This document shows positions 54,770 to 64,000 of a stretch of 64,000 nt of DNA, in pieces. The stretch is from an uncultured Chlorobiaceae bacterium (GTDB taxonomy: Bacteria > Bacteroidota > Chlorobiia > Chlorobiales > Chlorobiaceae). The DNA lies in NCBI GenBank assembly GCA_903887845.1, contig CAISRC010000122.1, positions 1 through 64,000 of the forward strand, in the 5' to 3' direction. The stretch's first letter is position 1. Each line of letters opens with the position of its first letter. The notes under the pieces are model-generated. The model was not told the DNA's origin, searched no databases, and was given only the letters and a program-made list of their open reading frames with translations. The position numbers and the translations under genes were made by a program.

Positions 54770-57277
54770 ATGAAACGAACCAAAAAACTGATCGCCTTTG
54801 TTCTGTTTGCTCTCACCCTTAATCCGGCGGGAAAAAATGTTGAAGCAAAAAACCTGCAATCAAAACAGTCCAGCATTATTGAACAGAAGACAATAACCGA
54901 AGGGAAACAAGATCTCTACACCGTAAAAAACATCTCTTTCAGAGGCCTTGAATCGCTCAGTGAACAGGAATTAACAGCCAGTCTTCCGCTCAAAGCCATG
55001 GACAGGATTGCAATTCCCGGAGTGGAACTCTCAGGATCGCTGCAATACCTCTGGAAACTGCAGCTTTTCAGTGATATTACTGTTGAAAAAAACGATCTCG
55101 GAGAAAACAACGTCGCACTTAAATTCATTGTTAGCGAACTGCCAGTACTTGACAAGGTTATCTTTGAAGGCAACAAAAAGTTCGATAGTGTTGAACTGAA
55201 AAAAACCGCAGCTCTTGTGACTGGCAAGAAACTCAGTGAACAGGAATTGCTTACCGCTGCAAATAAAATTGAAAAACTTTATGCATCCAAAGGCTATCTG
55301 ACTGCAGAAGCAAGATTTCAGCGTCAGGAAGTGATTAAAAATCATGTAACTGCACTTTTTTCAATTACCGAAGGATCAAAGGTTGCTATTGAAAAAATTA
55401 CCTTTCACGGCAACACTTCCTTTGACCAGAAAAAACTGAGAGGGGTTTTCAAGGAAACCAGTCAAAATTCCTGGTGGCGCAGAATCTTCGGCAGCCCCAA
55501 ACTTGATACCGAAAAATTTAATGATGATAAAAACCTTCTGGTTGAGTTTTACCGCAATAACGGTTATCGCGATGCACGTGTTTTACGCGACTCGATCAGT
55601 TATACCCATGATAACAAGGGGCTTTTCCTCGATATTTATCTTGAAGAAGGTCAGAAATACCATATCAGAAACATAACATGGTCAGGCAACACCAAGGAGT
55701 TTGCTTCAACAGACATTCTTGAGAACACCTTCAGGATCAAAAAGGGCGATATATACAATGCCAAACTGATTCAGGAACGGCTGAATTTCTCGCAGGATAA
55801 TTCTGACGTCAGTTCGATCTATCTTGATCGTGGCTACCTCTCTTTTAAGGCAAATCTTGAGGAACAGGTCATCAAACCTGATATGGTCGATCTGGTGATC
55901 TCTATAAGGGAAGGCGAACAGTTTCAGCTCAACACCATCAATATCAAAGGCAATACCAAAACGAAAGATCATGTGATCCGACGCGAACTCTACACTGTTC
56001 CAGGTGACATGTTCAGCCGAAAAAATGTTGTGCGCAGCATCAGGGAACTCAGTATGCTAAATTATTTTGACCCATCTCAGATTACTCCTGATATTGAGCC
56101 AAACCAGGAAACCAACACTGTTGATTTGACCTACAATGTAACCGAAAAACAGACAGATACCTTTAACGCTTCAGTAGGCTATAGTGGCAGCGGATTTACC
56201 GGCGCACTCGGTGTCACCTTCAATAACTTCTCATTGCACGATATTTTCAACCCTGAAGCCTACAAACCTTTACCTCACGGCGATGGACAGCAACTCGGCT
56301 TCCAGTGGCAGTTCGGCACGAGCAACTACAGAACCCTAAGCCTTAACTTTACTGAACCCTGGGCATTCGGCGGACCAACTGCTGTGGGATTTTCGGCATT
56401 CAAAACCCATAGCGCATACGATTATACCAACGACAACATCGTCAACCCGACCATCATTGACCAGTATGGAACAACCCTTTCCATTGGAAGGCGCCTGACC
56501 TGGCCAGACGATTACTGTTCCATCAACTGGAAGCTGAAATACCTGCACAGCAAAGGCGGATTCCTGAGTTTTATCGATTATACCGATCCTAATGCTCCGA
56601 GTCAGGCCGATGAATTTTCAATAACGCAAACGATTACCCGTAACAGCATCGACAACCCGCTTTTTCCGCGCAGAGGCAGCAAAAATGCTATAACGGGACA
56701 ACTTGCGGGCGGACCATTGCCTGGCACGGTTGACTTTTACAAATTTCTTGGCACATCAAGCTGGTACATCCCGATTACAAAGAACCTCGTCTGGAACGTT
56801 TCGACGCAACATGGCTATCTTGCAACCTTTAGCGAGAACGATTATATACCTTACACAGAGTACTTTTTCATGGGAGGCAGCGGCATGTCCTCTCTGCCCA
56901 CCGTTCCGCTGAGAGGTTATGACGACCGGAGTCTCGGCTCAAAGCTCGGTGCCAGTTCCACAACAAACACCAGTCTGTATGCAGGAAAGGTTTACTCGAA
57001 ATTCACATCCGAGCTGCGTTATCCACTTACCATGTCACAGTCAGTGAGTATTTACGGACTAACCTTCGTTGAGGCTGGCAATCTCTGGGAAAACACTCAA
57101 GCTGTCAATTTTTCTGACCTGAAAAAATCGGCAGGCCTTGGCCTAAGGCTTTACCTGCCCATAGTTGGTCAGATCGGGCTTGATTACGGCTACGGCTTCG
57201 ATGCGGTCAAAAGCATTCCCTCAAAATCAAAGCAGGGATGGAGCTTCATGTTCAGCTTCGGTACCTCAACAGAATAA
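54770..57277 (+). CDS. bamA: Outer-membrane protein assembly factor BamA
   Basis: Central outer-membrane insertase of the Omp85 family. From ATG 54770 it has 835 residues; the 117-bp longer frame overlaps uppS and is unlikely. A signal peptide (about 1-25) is followed by five POTRA domains (about 50-440, each with an LxxVxFxGN-like strand) and a C-terminal 16-stranded barrel starting about residue 460. The VRGY-like region is LRGYDDRS. It is the best-conserved gene in the block and needs no unusual explanation. Confidence 0.93.
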   Translation: MKRTKKLIAFVLFALTLNPAGKNVEAKNLQSKQSSIIEQKTITEGKQDLYTVKNISFRGLESLSEQELTASLPLKAMDRIAIPGVELSGSLQYLWKLQLFSDITVEKNDLGENNVALKFIVSELPVLDKVIFEGNKKFDSVELKKTAALVTGKKLSEQELLTAANKIEKLYASKGYLTAEARFQRQEVIKNHVTALFSITEGSKVAIEKITFHGNTSFDQKKLRGVFKETSQNSWWRRIFGSPKLDTEKFNDDKNLLVEFYRNNGYRDARVLRDSISYTHDNKGLFLDIYLEEGQKYHIRNITWSGNTKEFASTDILENTFRIKKGDIYNAKLIQERLNFSQDNSDVSSIYLDRGYLSFKANLEEQVIKPDMVDLVISIREGEQFQLNTINIKGNTKTKDHVIRRELYTVPGDMFSRKNVVRSIRELSMLNYFDPSQITPDIEPNQETNTVDLTYNVTEKQTDTFNASVGYSGSGFTGALGVTFNNFSLHDIFNPEAYKPLPHGDGQQLGFQWQFGTSNYRTLSLNFTEPWAFGGPTAVGFSAFKTHSAYDYTNDNIVNPTIIDQYGTTLSIGRRLTWPDDYCSINWKLKYLHSKGGFLSFIDYTDPNAPSQADEFSITQTITRNSIDNPLFPRRGSKNAITGQLAGGPLPGTVDFYKFLGTSSWYIPITKNLVWNVSTQHGYLATFSENDYIPYTEYFFMGGSGMSSLPTVPLRGYDDRSLGSKLGASSTTNTSLYAGKVYSKFTSELRYPLTMSQSVSIYGLTFVEAGNLWENTQAVNFSDLKKSAGLGLRLYLPIVGQIGLDYGYGFDAVKSIPSKSKQGWSFMFSFGTSTE

Positions 57278-57295
57278 GCCTAAACAAACTGAGTT

Positions 57296-57322
57296 CAGAG
57301 GTATCGCGTTCAGATGCCTCTG
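57296..57322. terminator. Hairpin between convergent bamA and the DUF151 gene
   Basis: CAGAGGTATC (57296-57305) pairs with GATGCCTCTG (57313-57322) with one wobble around a 7-base loop. It lies 19 bp after bamA's stop and just before the stop of the convergent gene. There is no long T-run, so its use as a terminator is probable but not certain. Confidence 0.4.
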
Positions 57323-57323
57323 C

Positions 57324-57914
57324 TCATGAGCTGCTTTTCAGACGGGATATTTCATCCCGCAGCCTTGCGGCCTCTTCATAGTTTTCATTGCTTATAGCCT
57401 CATTAAGGTCTGATTGAAGTTCATCGAGCAGGGCATCAGGAGTGAGCAGACCTGTACTGACTCCTTCAGGCTCCAGAACAGCCTCCTCCTCGCCCTCCTC
57501 TTTCGGTTCTTCCTTAATACCCGCCTCGTTCATAATCTCTTCAGTAACAAACAACGGTGCATTAAAACGCACAGCAATAGCAATTGCATCACTGGGACGT
57601 GCATCAATTTCATGCACCTCACCATTCACCTCACAAATAACTTTGGCATAAAAAGTTTCATTGTGCAGTTCATCAATAATGATTTCATTAACATGCAAAT
57701 GGAAAGCATCTGCAATATTTTTGAAAAGATCGTGAGTAAAGGGCCTTGGCGGTTTTATATTTTCAAGTTTAAGGGCAATGGCCTGAGCCTCAAAACCACC
57801 AATAATTATTGGAAGCTTTCGCTTGCCCTCCAGCTCATAAAGAATGAGAGCATAAGCTCCATTGGTATGAGGGCTTGTAGAAAGTCCGAGAATATCTACC
57901 TGAAGTTTACGCAT
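57324..57914 (-). CDS. DUF151 bifunctional nuclease with UVR domain
   Basis: A 196-residue protein with the bifunctional nuclease (BFN, DUF151) domain in residues 1-135 (LPIIIGGFEAQAIALKLE, NGEVHEIDARPSDAIAIAVRFNAP), an acidic linker and a C-terminal UVR coiled coil (SDLNEAISNENYEEAARLRDEI). Plant members have DNase and RNase activity; the bacterial role is unclear. UVR domains can bind UvrB-like partners. It faces bamA across the hairpin. Confidence 0.88.
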   Translation of the reverse strand: MRKLQVDILGLSTSPHTNGAYALILYELEGKRKLPIIIGGFEAQAIALKLENIKPPRPFTHDLFKNIADAFHLHVNEIIIDELHNETFYAKVICEVNGEVHEIDARPSDAIAIAVRFNAPLFVTEEIMNEAGIKEEPKEEGEEEAVLEPEGVSTGLLTPDALLDELQSDLNEAISNENYEEAARLRDEISRLKSSS

Positions 57915-57990
57915 GAGTTAAAAAAATTAACATTGTATTCAATGGATAAAATATTTGAATCCAGCTTTTCTAACAATAAAGTACAGTTAA

Positions 57991-58119
57991 TCATTTCGTC
58001 TTCAAAAAATCCTGTAACGTATCAAGCTCCTGACCAAGAAGCCGGATCAGCTTTTTTTGTTCCGGCACAAATTTGCATATTTTTTCCCTTTCACAAAAAT
58101 CAACGCTGGTCATAACCAT
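57991..58119 (-). CDS. Possible 42-residue small protein
   Basis: A short frame on the minus strand begins MVMTSVDFCEREKICKF and ends with an amphipathic helix KKLIRLLGQELDTLQDFLKTK. It lies upstream of the DUF151 gene, in the same direction. The regular heptad-like spacing of Leu and the lack of any other gene in this gap make it plausible, but there is no family match and no strong ribosome-binding site. Confidence 0.3.
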   Translation of the reverse strand: MVMTSVDFCEREKICKFVPEQKKLIRLLGQELDTLQDFLKTK

Positions 58120-58354
58120 AGAACTGCTCTCGCTGAGAGGAACAGTAAGAAATCAATCGTTTGTTTTCTTGCCTGCGTAACCATGCTGACAGTGGTTTTG
58201 CCGGGCATATTCAACTCTTTATCCGCGATGAGCAGTACCGGCAGACAACATCGATATATTCAACACCTTGTTCGATTTAATCTCAACCTGGATGCATTTG
58301 GACGAAGCGTGAAAAGCGGGGAATACCATTGACTTGATGCTGCAGAAGTAACAT
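58120..58354. other. Intergenic region without a supported gene
   Basis: About 235 bp between the possible small protein and the terminator. A 91-codon plus-strand frame crosses it, but it lacks a recognisable motif or ribosome-binding site. Confidence 0.35.
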
Positions 58355-58386
58355 AAAAAAAGCCGCATCAAAGCGGCTTTTTAAAA
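58355..58386. terminator. Rho-independent terminator, works in both directions
   Basis: AAAGCCGC (58359-58366) and GCGGCTTT (58373-58380) form a strong stem with a six-base loop, flanked by A-runs on the left and T-run plus A-run on the right. On the minus strand it follows the two tRNA genes. Confidence 0.8.
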
Positions 58387-58392
58387 AACAAG

Positions 58393-58474
58393 TGCCCGAG
58401 AGGAGATTCGAACTCCTACACCTTTCGGCGCTACCCCCTCAAGATAGTGTGTCTACCAATTTCACCACTCGGGC
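58393..58474 (-). tRNA. tRNA-Leu (anticodon GAG)
   Basis: 82 nt without encoded CCA. The acceptor arms GCCCGAG and CTCGGGC pair, the D arm contains AATTGGTAGAC, the anticodon stem CTATC/GGTAG encloses TTGAGGG giving GAG, and the T arm has GGAGTTCGAATCC. The long variable arm suits leucine. Terminated by the hairpin downstream. Confidence 0.93.
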
Positions 58475-58507
58475 TTGTCAAATTGCTGAATGCGTATATA
58501 CAATCAG

Positions 58508-58580
58508 TGAGAATAGAAGGACTCGAACCTTCGACCCTCTGCTTAAAAGGCAGATGCTCTACCGACTGAGCTATATTCTC
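58508..58580 (-). tRNA. tRNA-Lys (anticodon TTT)
   Basis: 73 nt, no encoded CCA. Acceptor arms GAGAATA and TATTCTC pair, the D arm has GTCGGTAGAGC, the anticodon stem CTGCC/GGCAG type encloses CTTTTAA giving TTT, and the T arm reads AAGGTTCGAGTCCTT. It lies 33 bp upstream of tRNA-Leu in the same direction. Confidence 0.93.
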
Positions 58581-58612
58581 AACCTATAACAAAGGTACAT
58601 GAGTACCGGAAC

Positions 58613-58720
58613 TTACTTATTCTGGTATCTCTGGCGCTTCTTGTGCCTGTTCTTACGACGCATCTTTTTACGCTTGTGTACCGCCATTTTATGACGTTTT
58701 CTTTTTTTTCCGCAGGGCAT
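58613..58720 (-). CDS. AURKAIP1/COX24-like small basic protein
   Basis: A 35-residue protein of almost only Lys, Arg and His, starting MPCGKKRKRHKMAVHKRK and continuing KKMRRKNRHKK. It matches the small AURKAIP1/COX24-domain proteins found in Chlorobiota and Bacteroidota, related to the mitochondrial small-subunit protein mS38, so a ribosome-associated role is likely. It is too short for ordinary ORF limits. It lies between rho and the tRNA genes, all on the minus strand. Confidence 0.7.
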   Translation of the reverse strand: MPCGKKRKRHKMAVHKRKKMRRKNRHKKRQRYQNK

Positions 58721-58881
58721 ATAGTAAGTGTCTTTCCTCTTGTTTTAAAGGCAGATAATATAGGAACTTTTTTCTGAACTACAAATCTTTTTAAGGTAAA
58801 GGGGTAATCTTAGCCTGGCAAGACACATAGTGGCCATCCAGTTCTATCATAGTTAACATGGTTTTACACCTCAACAGAGCA

Positions 58882-60171
58882 TCAGGCATTCATGTATTTG
58901 AAAAAGTCCTTGTTATCCTTGGTATCGGCCATTTTCTCACGCATAAACTCCATGCACTCAATCGGGTTTTTATCAGCAAGATACTTTCTGAGAAGCCAGG
59001 TTCTGGAAAGCTCATCCTGTGTAAAGAGCAACTCCTCTTTACGAGTGCTGGAACGAAGAATATCGATCGATGGAAATATTCGGCGCTCGGAGAGCCTGCG
59101 ATCAAGCAGAAGCTCCATATTACCTGTACCCTTAAACTCTTCAAAGATAACATCATCCATCCGCGATCCGGTATCAATAAGCGCTGTGGCAATAATGGTC
59201 AAACTGCCGCCTTCCTCGATATTTCTGGCCGCTCCAAAAAAACGTTTAGGTTTGGTAAGCGCATTGGCGTCAATACCTCCCGAAAGAATTTTTCCGGAAT
59301 GTGGAATGATGGTATTATGAGCCCTTGCAAGCCTGGTAATGGAATCGAGCAAAACCACAACATCCCTGCCAACCTCAACAAGCCGCTTTGCTTTTTCGAG
59401 AACCATATCCGCGACAAGAACATGGCGTTCCGGATCTTCATCAAAGGTGGAACTTACGACTTCTGCTGGCACACTGCGGGCCATGTCAGTCACCTCTTCA
59501 GGCCGTTCATCAATAAGAAGAACAATAAGATAAACCTCTGGATGATTTTTTATGATCGCATTGGCAATCATCTGCAACAACATGGTTTTACCGGTTTTCG
59601 GCTGTGCGACAATCAAACCCCGCTGCCCTTTTCCGATAGGGGTAAAAATATCCATGATACGGCCGCAAGCTTCTGACTGCTTGGTTTCGAGCTTGAACCG
59701 CTCCCGGGGAAAAAGAGGAGTCAGGTTTTCAAAGTAGGGCCTCTCCCTTGTGATTTCCGGATCGTTACCGTCAATCGTATTGATTTTCAGCAAGGCGAAA
59801 AAACGTTCACCCTCCTTGGGAGCCCTGACCTGGCCAGAAACCGTATCTCCGGTTCGCATATTGAAACGCTTGATCTGCGATGGAGAAACATAAATGTCGT
59901 CAGGGGAAGAGAGGTAGTTATAATTGGCTGAACGTAAAAAACCATACCCTTCCGGTATTACCTGCAGAACACCGGTGTTCACCATAACATTCCCGCTTTC
60001 AGAATCGGTATTCTTCTGTGACTGGGCTTCAATAATTTTGAAAATCAGCTCTTCCTTGCGTAAACCGGCAGCCATCACACCCAGCTCTTTAGCTAAAGCA
60101 TGCAGTTCAGCAACCTTCTTTTTCTGGAGCATATTAATGTCCAGACCTTTAAAAATCGAATTGTTCGACAT
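58882..60171 (-). CDS. rho: Transcription termination factor Rho
   Basis: Hexameric RNA-dependent helicase ending transcription of untranslated RNA. The 429-residue protein has an N-terminal Rho_N helical domain (1-50, [20 protein letters not shown]), a cold-shock-like RNA-binding domain (about 60-130, [19 protein letters not shown]), and an ATPase core with Walker A QPKTGKT and Walker [17 protein letters not shown]. The start at 60171 gives normal length. It has a 320-bp AT-rich upstream region and is probably alone or the first gene of the tRNA-side run. Confidence 0.95.
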   Translation of the reverse strand: MSNNSIFKGLDINMLQKKKVAELHALAKELGVMAAGLRKEELIFKIIEAQSQKNTDSESGNVMVNTGVLQVIPEGYGFLRSANYNYLSSPDDIYVSPSQIKRFNMRTGDTVSGQVRAPKEGERFFALLKINTIDGNDPEITRERPYFENLTPLFPRERFKLETKQSEACGRIMDIFTPIGKGQRGLIVAQPKTGKTMLLQMIANAIIKNHPEVYLIVLLIDERPEEVTDMARSVPAEVVSSTFDEDPERHVLVADMVLEKAKRLVEVGRDVVVLLDSITRLARAHNTIIPHSGKILSGGIDANALTKPKRFFGAARNIEEGGSLTIIATALIDTGSRMDDVIFEEFKGTGNMELLLDRRLSERRIFPSIDILRSSTRKEELLFTQDELSRTWLLRKYLADKNPIECMEFMREKMADTKDNKDFFKYMNA

Positions 60172-60493
60172 TGTGTTTTGTATTCAAAGCTTGTTTTAAA
60201 AAAGCCACAGAAAAACGACGGATAGCACGTCGCCTCTTGAACGTACTCCCACATCATGGTCAATGCCTCGCATTATAAACGGGGATTACCTTTAACGCTT
60301 TTTCATAGAACATGAAAGCAGGAGAAAAAGAAGATGACAGGGGAAGAACCTCTATAATTGAAAAAGGTATAATCACAACAAGGAATTATGGAAAGGAATT
60401 TCTTCTTCTTTACATTGAAATGAAGAATCTCTGTAGCTTGAATTAAATATAAAAAAATTTCCATTAAAACACGCATTTCAAGTGATTACTTTA
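60172..60493. promoter_or_regulatory. Leader/promoter region of rho
   Basis: No coding frame or RNA gene is seen in these 320 bp between folC and rho. A TATAAT lies on the minus strand at 60273-60278, about 100 bp before the rho start, without a convincing -35 box. The remaining leader is A-rich with purine tracts. Rho genes are often autoregulated through their leaders. Confidence 0.35.
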
Positions 60494-61771
60494 TCACATA
60501 CCTGCCGCAAGAATGTCTCCAGCCAGATAAAAAGAGCCTGTCACAAGAATGAGGTCATCAACACCTGCTTTTTCACGTAAATAGTCAAGTCCATCTCTCC
60601 CGTTACTGCATACTGTTGCCTCTGCACCCTCTTTAAGGCATAAAAAGCAAAGTTCTTCAGCCGGAACACTGCGTTCCGAAGGAATATTGACCAGCACAAA
60701 CGAGCAGTCAAGGCGGAGGAGCTCGATAATAACCGCCCTGGCATCCTTGTCTGAAGCCAAACCAAGCATGACGTACACCCGACGATATGCTTGCCTGAAT
60801 GAATAAAGGGCACTAACTGTCGCCCGCATACCATCAGGATTGTGCGATACATCAAGAAGCACTGTCGGAGATGTACCAATCCTTTCAAGTCTTGCTCTGT
60901 AGCCAGTCTGCAAGAGCCGTTCAAGACCAGAAGAGATCTGCTCTGGGGTAATTCCGGCATCTTCGGCAACCATGACAGCAAGAGAGACATTAGAGGCATG
61001 AAACGAGCCGGTCAGTGGCGCCTTCAAAGAGGGGTAGTTCCTGCAAACTGTCCTGAGCTCAAGCTCAAGCATGCCCGGTTCAGCAGACAACACCCAGCTG
61101 ACTGAATCTCTTCCGGCCACAAAGATTGGAGCCCCAAATGATTCCGCCATTTTCTGGATTGGTGAAAATGCCTCAGGTTCAGTAACTGCAGTGAATACCC
61201 GGCACCCTTCTTTAATAATAGCGGCTTTTTCAGCAGCAATCGCTGCAAGCGTCTCGCCCAGCCATGCAGTATGATCCCTGCCAATACTTGGTATGACGAC
61301 GTAAGCAGAATCAAGCACATTGGTTGCATCAAGCCGTCCACCCATTCCGGTTTCTACGATAGAGACATCAACTCCCTCATCGGCAAACCAGGCAAATGCA
61401 ATAGCTGTTGTCGCTTCAAAAAAGGTGCACTGGTTCTCAATAACCAAACGCTGCAAAAGTGAACAGTAGTGAGCAACTTTTTCTTGAGGAATCTGGGCAC
61501 CGTTAATACGAATTCTTTCTGTAAAATCAACAAGATGAGGAGAGGTGTAGAGAGCGGTTTTCTTTCCGCCTGCCTGAAAGATCGAGGCAAGCGCAGCTGC
61601 AACAGTTCCTTTACCGTTCGTGCCGGCAATATGAACAACCAGCCCCAGTCGCCTATGCGGTGACCCCAGAAAATTGAGCAGTGTGTGTACACGATCGAGG
61701 CCGGGTTTAATACCAAACCGGTGCAAAGGATAAAGAAAATCGAGAGCTTCCTGGTAGGTCACCGTTAGCAA
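60494..61771 (-). CDS. folC: Folylpolyglutamate synthase/dihydrofolate synthase
   Basis: ATP-dependent ligase adding glutamate to dihydropteroate and folates. The 425-residue protein has the Mur ligase P-loop AGTNGKGTVAAALASI, SPHLVDFTERIRI, the FEATTAIAFAWF stretch and VETGMGGRLDATN, and the C-terminal LLDVSHNPDGM. The start is TTG at 61771, next to the ruvA stop TAG, or a slightly later GTG; the adjoining stop supports translational coupling. Confidence 0.92.
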   Translation of the reverse strand: MLTVTYQEALDFLYPLHRFGIKPGLDRVHTLLNFLGSPHRRLGLVVHIAGTNGKGTVAAALASIFQAGGKKTALYTSPHLVDFTERIRINGAQIPQEKVAHYCSLLQRLVIENQCTFFEATTAIAFAWFADEGVDVSIVETGMGGRLDATNVLDSAYVVIPSIGRDHTAWLGETLAAIAAEKAAIIKEGCRVFTAVTEPEAFSPIQKMAESFGAPIFVAGRDSVSWVLSAEPGMLELELRTVCRNYPSLKAPLTGSFHASNVSLAVMVAEDAGITPEQISSGLERLLQTGYRARLERIGTSPTVLLDVSHNPDGMRATVSALYSFRQAYRRVYVMLGLASDKDARAVIIELLRLDCSFVLVNIPSERSVPAEELCFLCLKEGAEATVCSNGRDGLDYLREKAGVDDLILVTGSFYLAGDILAAGM

Positions 61772-62374
61772 CTAACTATTATGAATTGAAACAAGCGCCG
61801 ATTTGATAACCTCTTCAACAGTAAGGCTGGTGTTTTGTTCGAGTATACTGACAACGGCTTTTTGAACAGTGAGCTTCGAAAATCCTAGCGTTACAAGAGC
61901 ATTGACAGCATCTTCCCTCAACCGGTTTGTCTGAAGTGAAACAGGGTTAACCATCCCTTGAACTGGAGAAAGTTTCAGCAGTTTATCCCTCAAGTCGAGG
62001 ATAATCCTTGCAGCGGTTTTCTTGCCAACGCCGCTAATTCCGTAAAGCTGTTCCGGAGCATTGGCCAGAATAGCCTCATGAATATCCTGAACCTGCATTC
62101 CGGAAAGAATCGCAAGTGCAAGCTTTGGACCAACACCTGAAACCAATAAAAGCAACCGAAACAACTGACGCTCCTCTTCCCGGGAAAAGCCATAGAGCTG
62201 CAGGGTATCCTCCCTGACATAAAGATGCGAAAAAAGAAGCACATCGCCACCCTGTTCGGGCAACTGACGTTTTGTCGTCGCAGAAATAAGGAATCGGAAT
62301 GCGACACCAGAAACTTCAAGAACCGCCTCTTCAGACAAGACTGAAACCAGCTTACCACGAAAATATGCAAACAT
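61772..62374 (-). CDS. ruvA: Holliday junction DNA helicase subunit RuvA
   Basis: DNA-binding subunit that loads the RuvB motor on Holliday junctions. The family begins [12 protein letters not shown], so the ATG at 62374 is chosen rather than the longer frame from 62431. At 200 residues it has the OB-fold domain (1-65, [21 protein letters not shown]), the two HhH motifs ([20 protein letters not shown]) and the C-terminal RuvB-binding helical domain ([15 protein letters not shown]). It is followed immediately by folC. Confidence 0.95.
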   Translation of the reverse strand: MFAYFRGKLVSVLSEEAVLEVSGVAFRFLISATTKRQLPEQGGDVLLFSHLYVREDTLQLYGFSREEERQLFRLLLLVSGVGPKLALAILSGMQVQDIHEAILANAPEQLYGISGVGKKTAARIILDLRDKLLKLSPVQGMVNPVSLQTNRLREDAVNALVTLGFSKLTVQKAVVSILEQNTSLTVEEVIKSALVSIHNS

Positions 62375-62470
62375 GAATCGATGGTATGGAAATCCGAACT
62401 GAAAAAGCCACCCAGTCCGGATGTCAGACAACGAAAACCACTTCTGGCCCTGCCAGCAGATTACCTACTC

Positions 62471-62746
62471 TTAATCAGCCTTAACATAACTGTTTAAAAG
62501 CCGTGTCAACTGTGATTTCTTGCGAGACGCTTTATTGGCGTGAATGTAATTCTTTACCCCAAGGCGATCCAGTTTCTGGACAGCCGAGCGATAGGCAACC
62601 TCGACAACAGCCCTGTCGGCACTGGTATCAATCAGTTTCTGCATGGTTTTAACAAGAACTTTCAGCTCTTTTTTTCTTGCTCTGTTCCTGGCATTTCTTC
62701 TTTCTGACTGCCGCAGTCTTTTTTCAGCCGATTTGTGTAAAGGCAT
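62471..62746 (-). CDS. rpsT: 30S ribosomal protein S20
   Basis: Small-subunit protein binding 16S rRNA near the 5' domain and helix 44. The 91-residue basic helical protein begins [17 protein letters not shown] and ends [18 protein letters not shown], which fits S20 throughout. It stands alone upstream of ruvA. Its gene is AT-rich upstream, where a strong promoter is expected. Confidence 0.93.
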   Translation of the reverse strand: MPLHKSAEKRLRQSERRNARNRARKKELKVLVKTMQKLIDTSADRAVVEVAYRSAVQKLDRLGVKNYIHANKASRKKSQLTRLLNSYVKAD

Positions 62747-62965
62747 ATACGCTTAGAATGTAATATTGTTGAATAACAAAAGGCATGTAATATAGAAGAA
62801 ACAATTCAAACGGCAAACAAGAAAAATAATGACGAAAAGAAGAATATCGTCTCTAACCCCAGCTCCCGTCTCTTATCCCTGATAGCCCCCCCCAACACCC
62901 TTATACTCTTCATCCCTGTTTTTTTTTATATTGCGCAGAATTTTAATCATGATAACCTCGCTTTT

Positions 62966-64000
62966 ATGAGTTTGATGATCAGCGTTTCAGGGATAAGAGG
63001 AGTTGTTGGCGAAAGTCTTACTCCAAAAAATCTCACTGCCTTTGCAATGTCTTTTGCTGCATGGACTATTCGGCGGAATCATGAAAAAAAAGCCAGAATT
63101 GTGATCGGCAGGGATACCCGGCCAACCGGAAGGGCAATCAGTGATCTTGTCAGCAATACACTGCTCCTGTGCGGGATCGATGTTATCGATCTTGGTATTG
63201 CTACAACTCCAACTGTTGAAATTGCCGTTGCTGCCGAACAGGCTGATGGTGGACTGATTATTACTGCATCACACAATCCCGTTGCCTGGAATGCTCTGAA
63301 AATGCTCAATCACCTTGGGGAATTTTTAAGCGCAGAAGAGGTGGATGAGCTTCTCGACATTGCAGAAAAAGAGCAATTTGTCACTGCACGCTGGGATTCC
63401 ATCGGAGCAGTCCGCTATAACAACCAGTATGACAATTATCATATTGAAGAAGTATTGCAGTTGCCCTGTATCGATCCCGCGTCCATCGCAAAAGAACGAT
63501 TCAAGGTCCTTGTTGATTGTGTTGAAGGTGCAGGCTCTTCGATTGTTCCGGGGCTTTGTGAACGGCTTGGTATTGAGACCGTTGTGCAAGTTGCCTGTGG
63601 TGGAACCGGCCTTTTTCCAAGAAACCCTGAACCAATTGAAGAAAATTTATCCGGCACCATCGCAACACTCCGGGAGAGCGGATGTGACTTTGCCCTGATT
63701 GTTGATCCGGATGTTGACCGGCTTGCTCTTCTCTGCGAGGATGGCACGCTTTTCGGAGAGGAGTACACCCTGGTGGCTTGTGCGGATTTTTACCTGAAGC
63801 ACAAACCAGGGCCAGTGGCAAACAATCTTTCAAGCAGCCGGGCACTCCGCGATATTGCCAACCGATACGGGGTGGCTTGTTACAGCGCCAAAGTGGGCGA
63901 AGCCAATGTCAGTGCGTTAATGAAAGAAAAAGCGGTTGTCATTGGCGGTGAAGGAAACGGTGGAGTCATTCTGCCTGAGTTACACTACGGACGGGATGCT
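62966..64000 (+). CDS. Phosphohexomutase (phosphoglucosamine/phosphomannomutase family), 3' end outside
   Basis: Second alpha-D-phosphohexomutase of the window. The start ATG 62966 gives [17 protein letters not shown], the usual substrate-metal N-terminus, then the phosphoserine loop TASHNP, the metal loop DPDVDR (GluM/PMM families have D(G/P)D(A/V)DR) and GGEGNGG. The last third, with the phosphate-binding loop, lies beyond 64000. The GGEGNGG motif and the DPDVDR loop distinguish it from the first one at 45293 (GGEESGG, DGDADR), so the two probably have different substrates. The upstream region 62747-62965 shows no other gene. Confidence 0.88.
   Translation, partial: MSLMISVSGIRGVVGESLTPKNLTAFAMSFAAWTIRRNHEKKARIVIGRDTRPTGRAISDLVSNTLLLCGIDVIDLGIATTPTVEIAVAAEQADGGLIITASHNPVAWNALKMLNHLGEFLSAEEVDELLDIAEKEQFVTARWDSIGAVRYNNQYDNYHIEEVLQLPCIDPASIAKERFKVLVDCVEGAGSSIVPGLCERLGIETVVQVACGGTGLFPRNPEPIEENLSGTIATLRESGCDFALIVDPDVDRLALLCEDGTLFGEEYTLVACADFYLKHKPGPVANNLSSSRALRDIANRYGVACYSAKVGEANVSALMKEKAVVIGGEGNGGVILPELHYGRDA

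Noticed and set aside
62375-62431. Longer start for RuvA
   Set aside because: The family begins with MFAYFRGK-like sequence, so the extra 19 residues are upstream leader.

Overview
This window comes from a green sulfur bacterium (Chlorobiales, Chlorobium/Pelodictyon type). I infer that from a Tat-type FAD/Rieske carotenoid enzyme resembling CrtU, a succinyl-CoA synthetase alpha subunit that would serve the reductive TCA cycle, MEP-pathway isoprenoid genes, a Gram-negative envelope set (lpxB, kdsD, bamA, Mla-type transporter) and a 35-residue Lys/Arg-rich protein of the AURKAIP1/COX24-like type. The species cannot be fixed from the sequence alone.

Layout. (1) 1-5500: the tail of a probable insertion-sequence transposase runs into a 5'-truncated dxs, followed by pgpA, pgsA and mutS2 on the minus strand. 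(2) 5500-34400: a 29-kb accessory island full of defence and toxin-antitoxin genes in all stages of decay. It holds an intact hipBA, a shikimate-kinase-like P-loop protein, SatD, remnants of a second hipBA split by about 5 kb, an AAA/DUF4143 ATPase, fragments of an AAA ATPase, an ORF6N protein and a type III Mod, an orphan HicB, an AT-rich HTH-ImmA/IrrE two-gene operon with repeated operators, a type III restriction-modification operon coupled to a membrane pentapeptide-repeat protein, a 1129-residue hydrolase/NB-ARC/TPR STAND protein, two decayed copies of a COG2865 (AlbA_2) regulator carrying 11-bp tandem repeats, a decayed COG2958/AAA/DUF4276 cassette, AbiE and a cation efflux protein. (3) 34800-57300: housekeeping and envelope genes: pdxJ, rdgB, uppP, a PHP phosphoesterase, an Mla-like operon, a serine hydrolase, crtU-like, lpxB, a phosphohexomutase, an ECF sigma/anti-sigma/metal-sensor-like trio, a flippase, kdsD, sucD, gatA, uppS and bamA. 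(4) 57300-64000: a DUF151 nuclease, tRNA-Leu(GAG), tRNA-Lys(TTT), the AURKAIP1-like small protein, rho, folC, ruvA, rpsT and the start of a second phosphohexomutase that leaves the window.

How it fits together. The core genes are compact and often overlap. The island differs in base composition and is rich in frameshifts, nonsense codons and paralogous fragments, which suggests repeated gain and loss of defence modules at one site. The most interesting intact candidates are the block from 14474 to 24408 (type III R-M with a translationally coupled pentapeptide membrane protein and a bacterial NLR-like STAND protein with a lipase-type N-terminus), the HTH-ImmA/IrrE operon with three spaced operator copies, and the 11-bp repeats inside the two COG2865 copies, whose length would make them frame switches. 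The dxs gene is also notable: an in-frame stop at the IS junction removes its conserved N-terminus.
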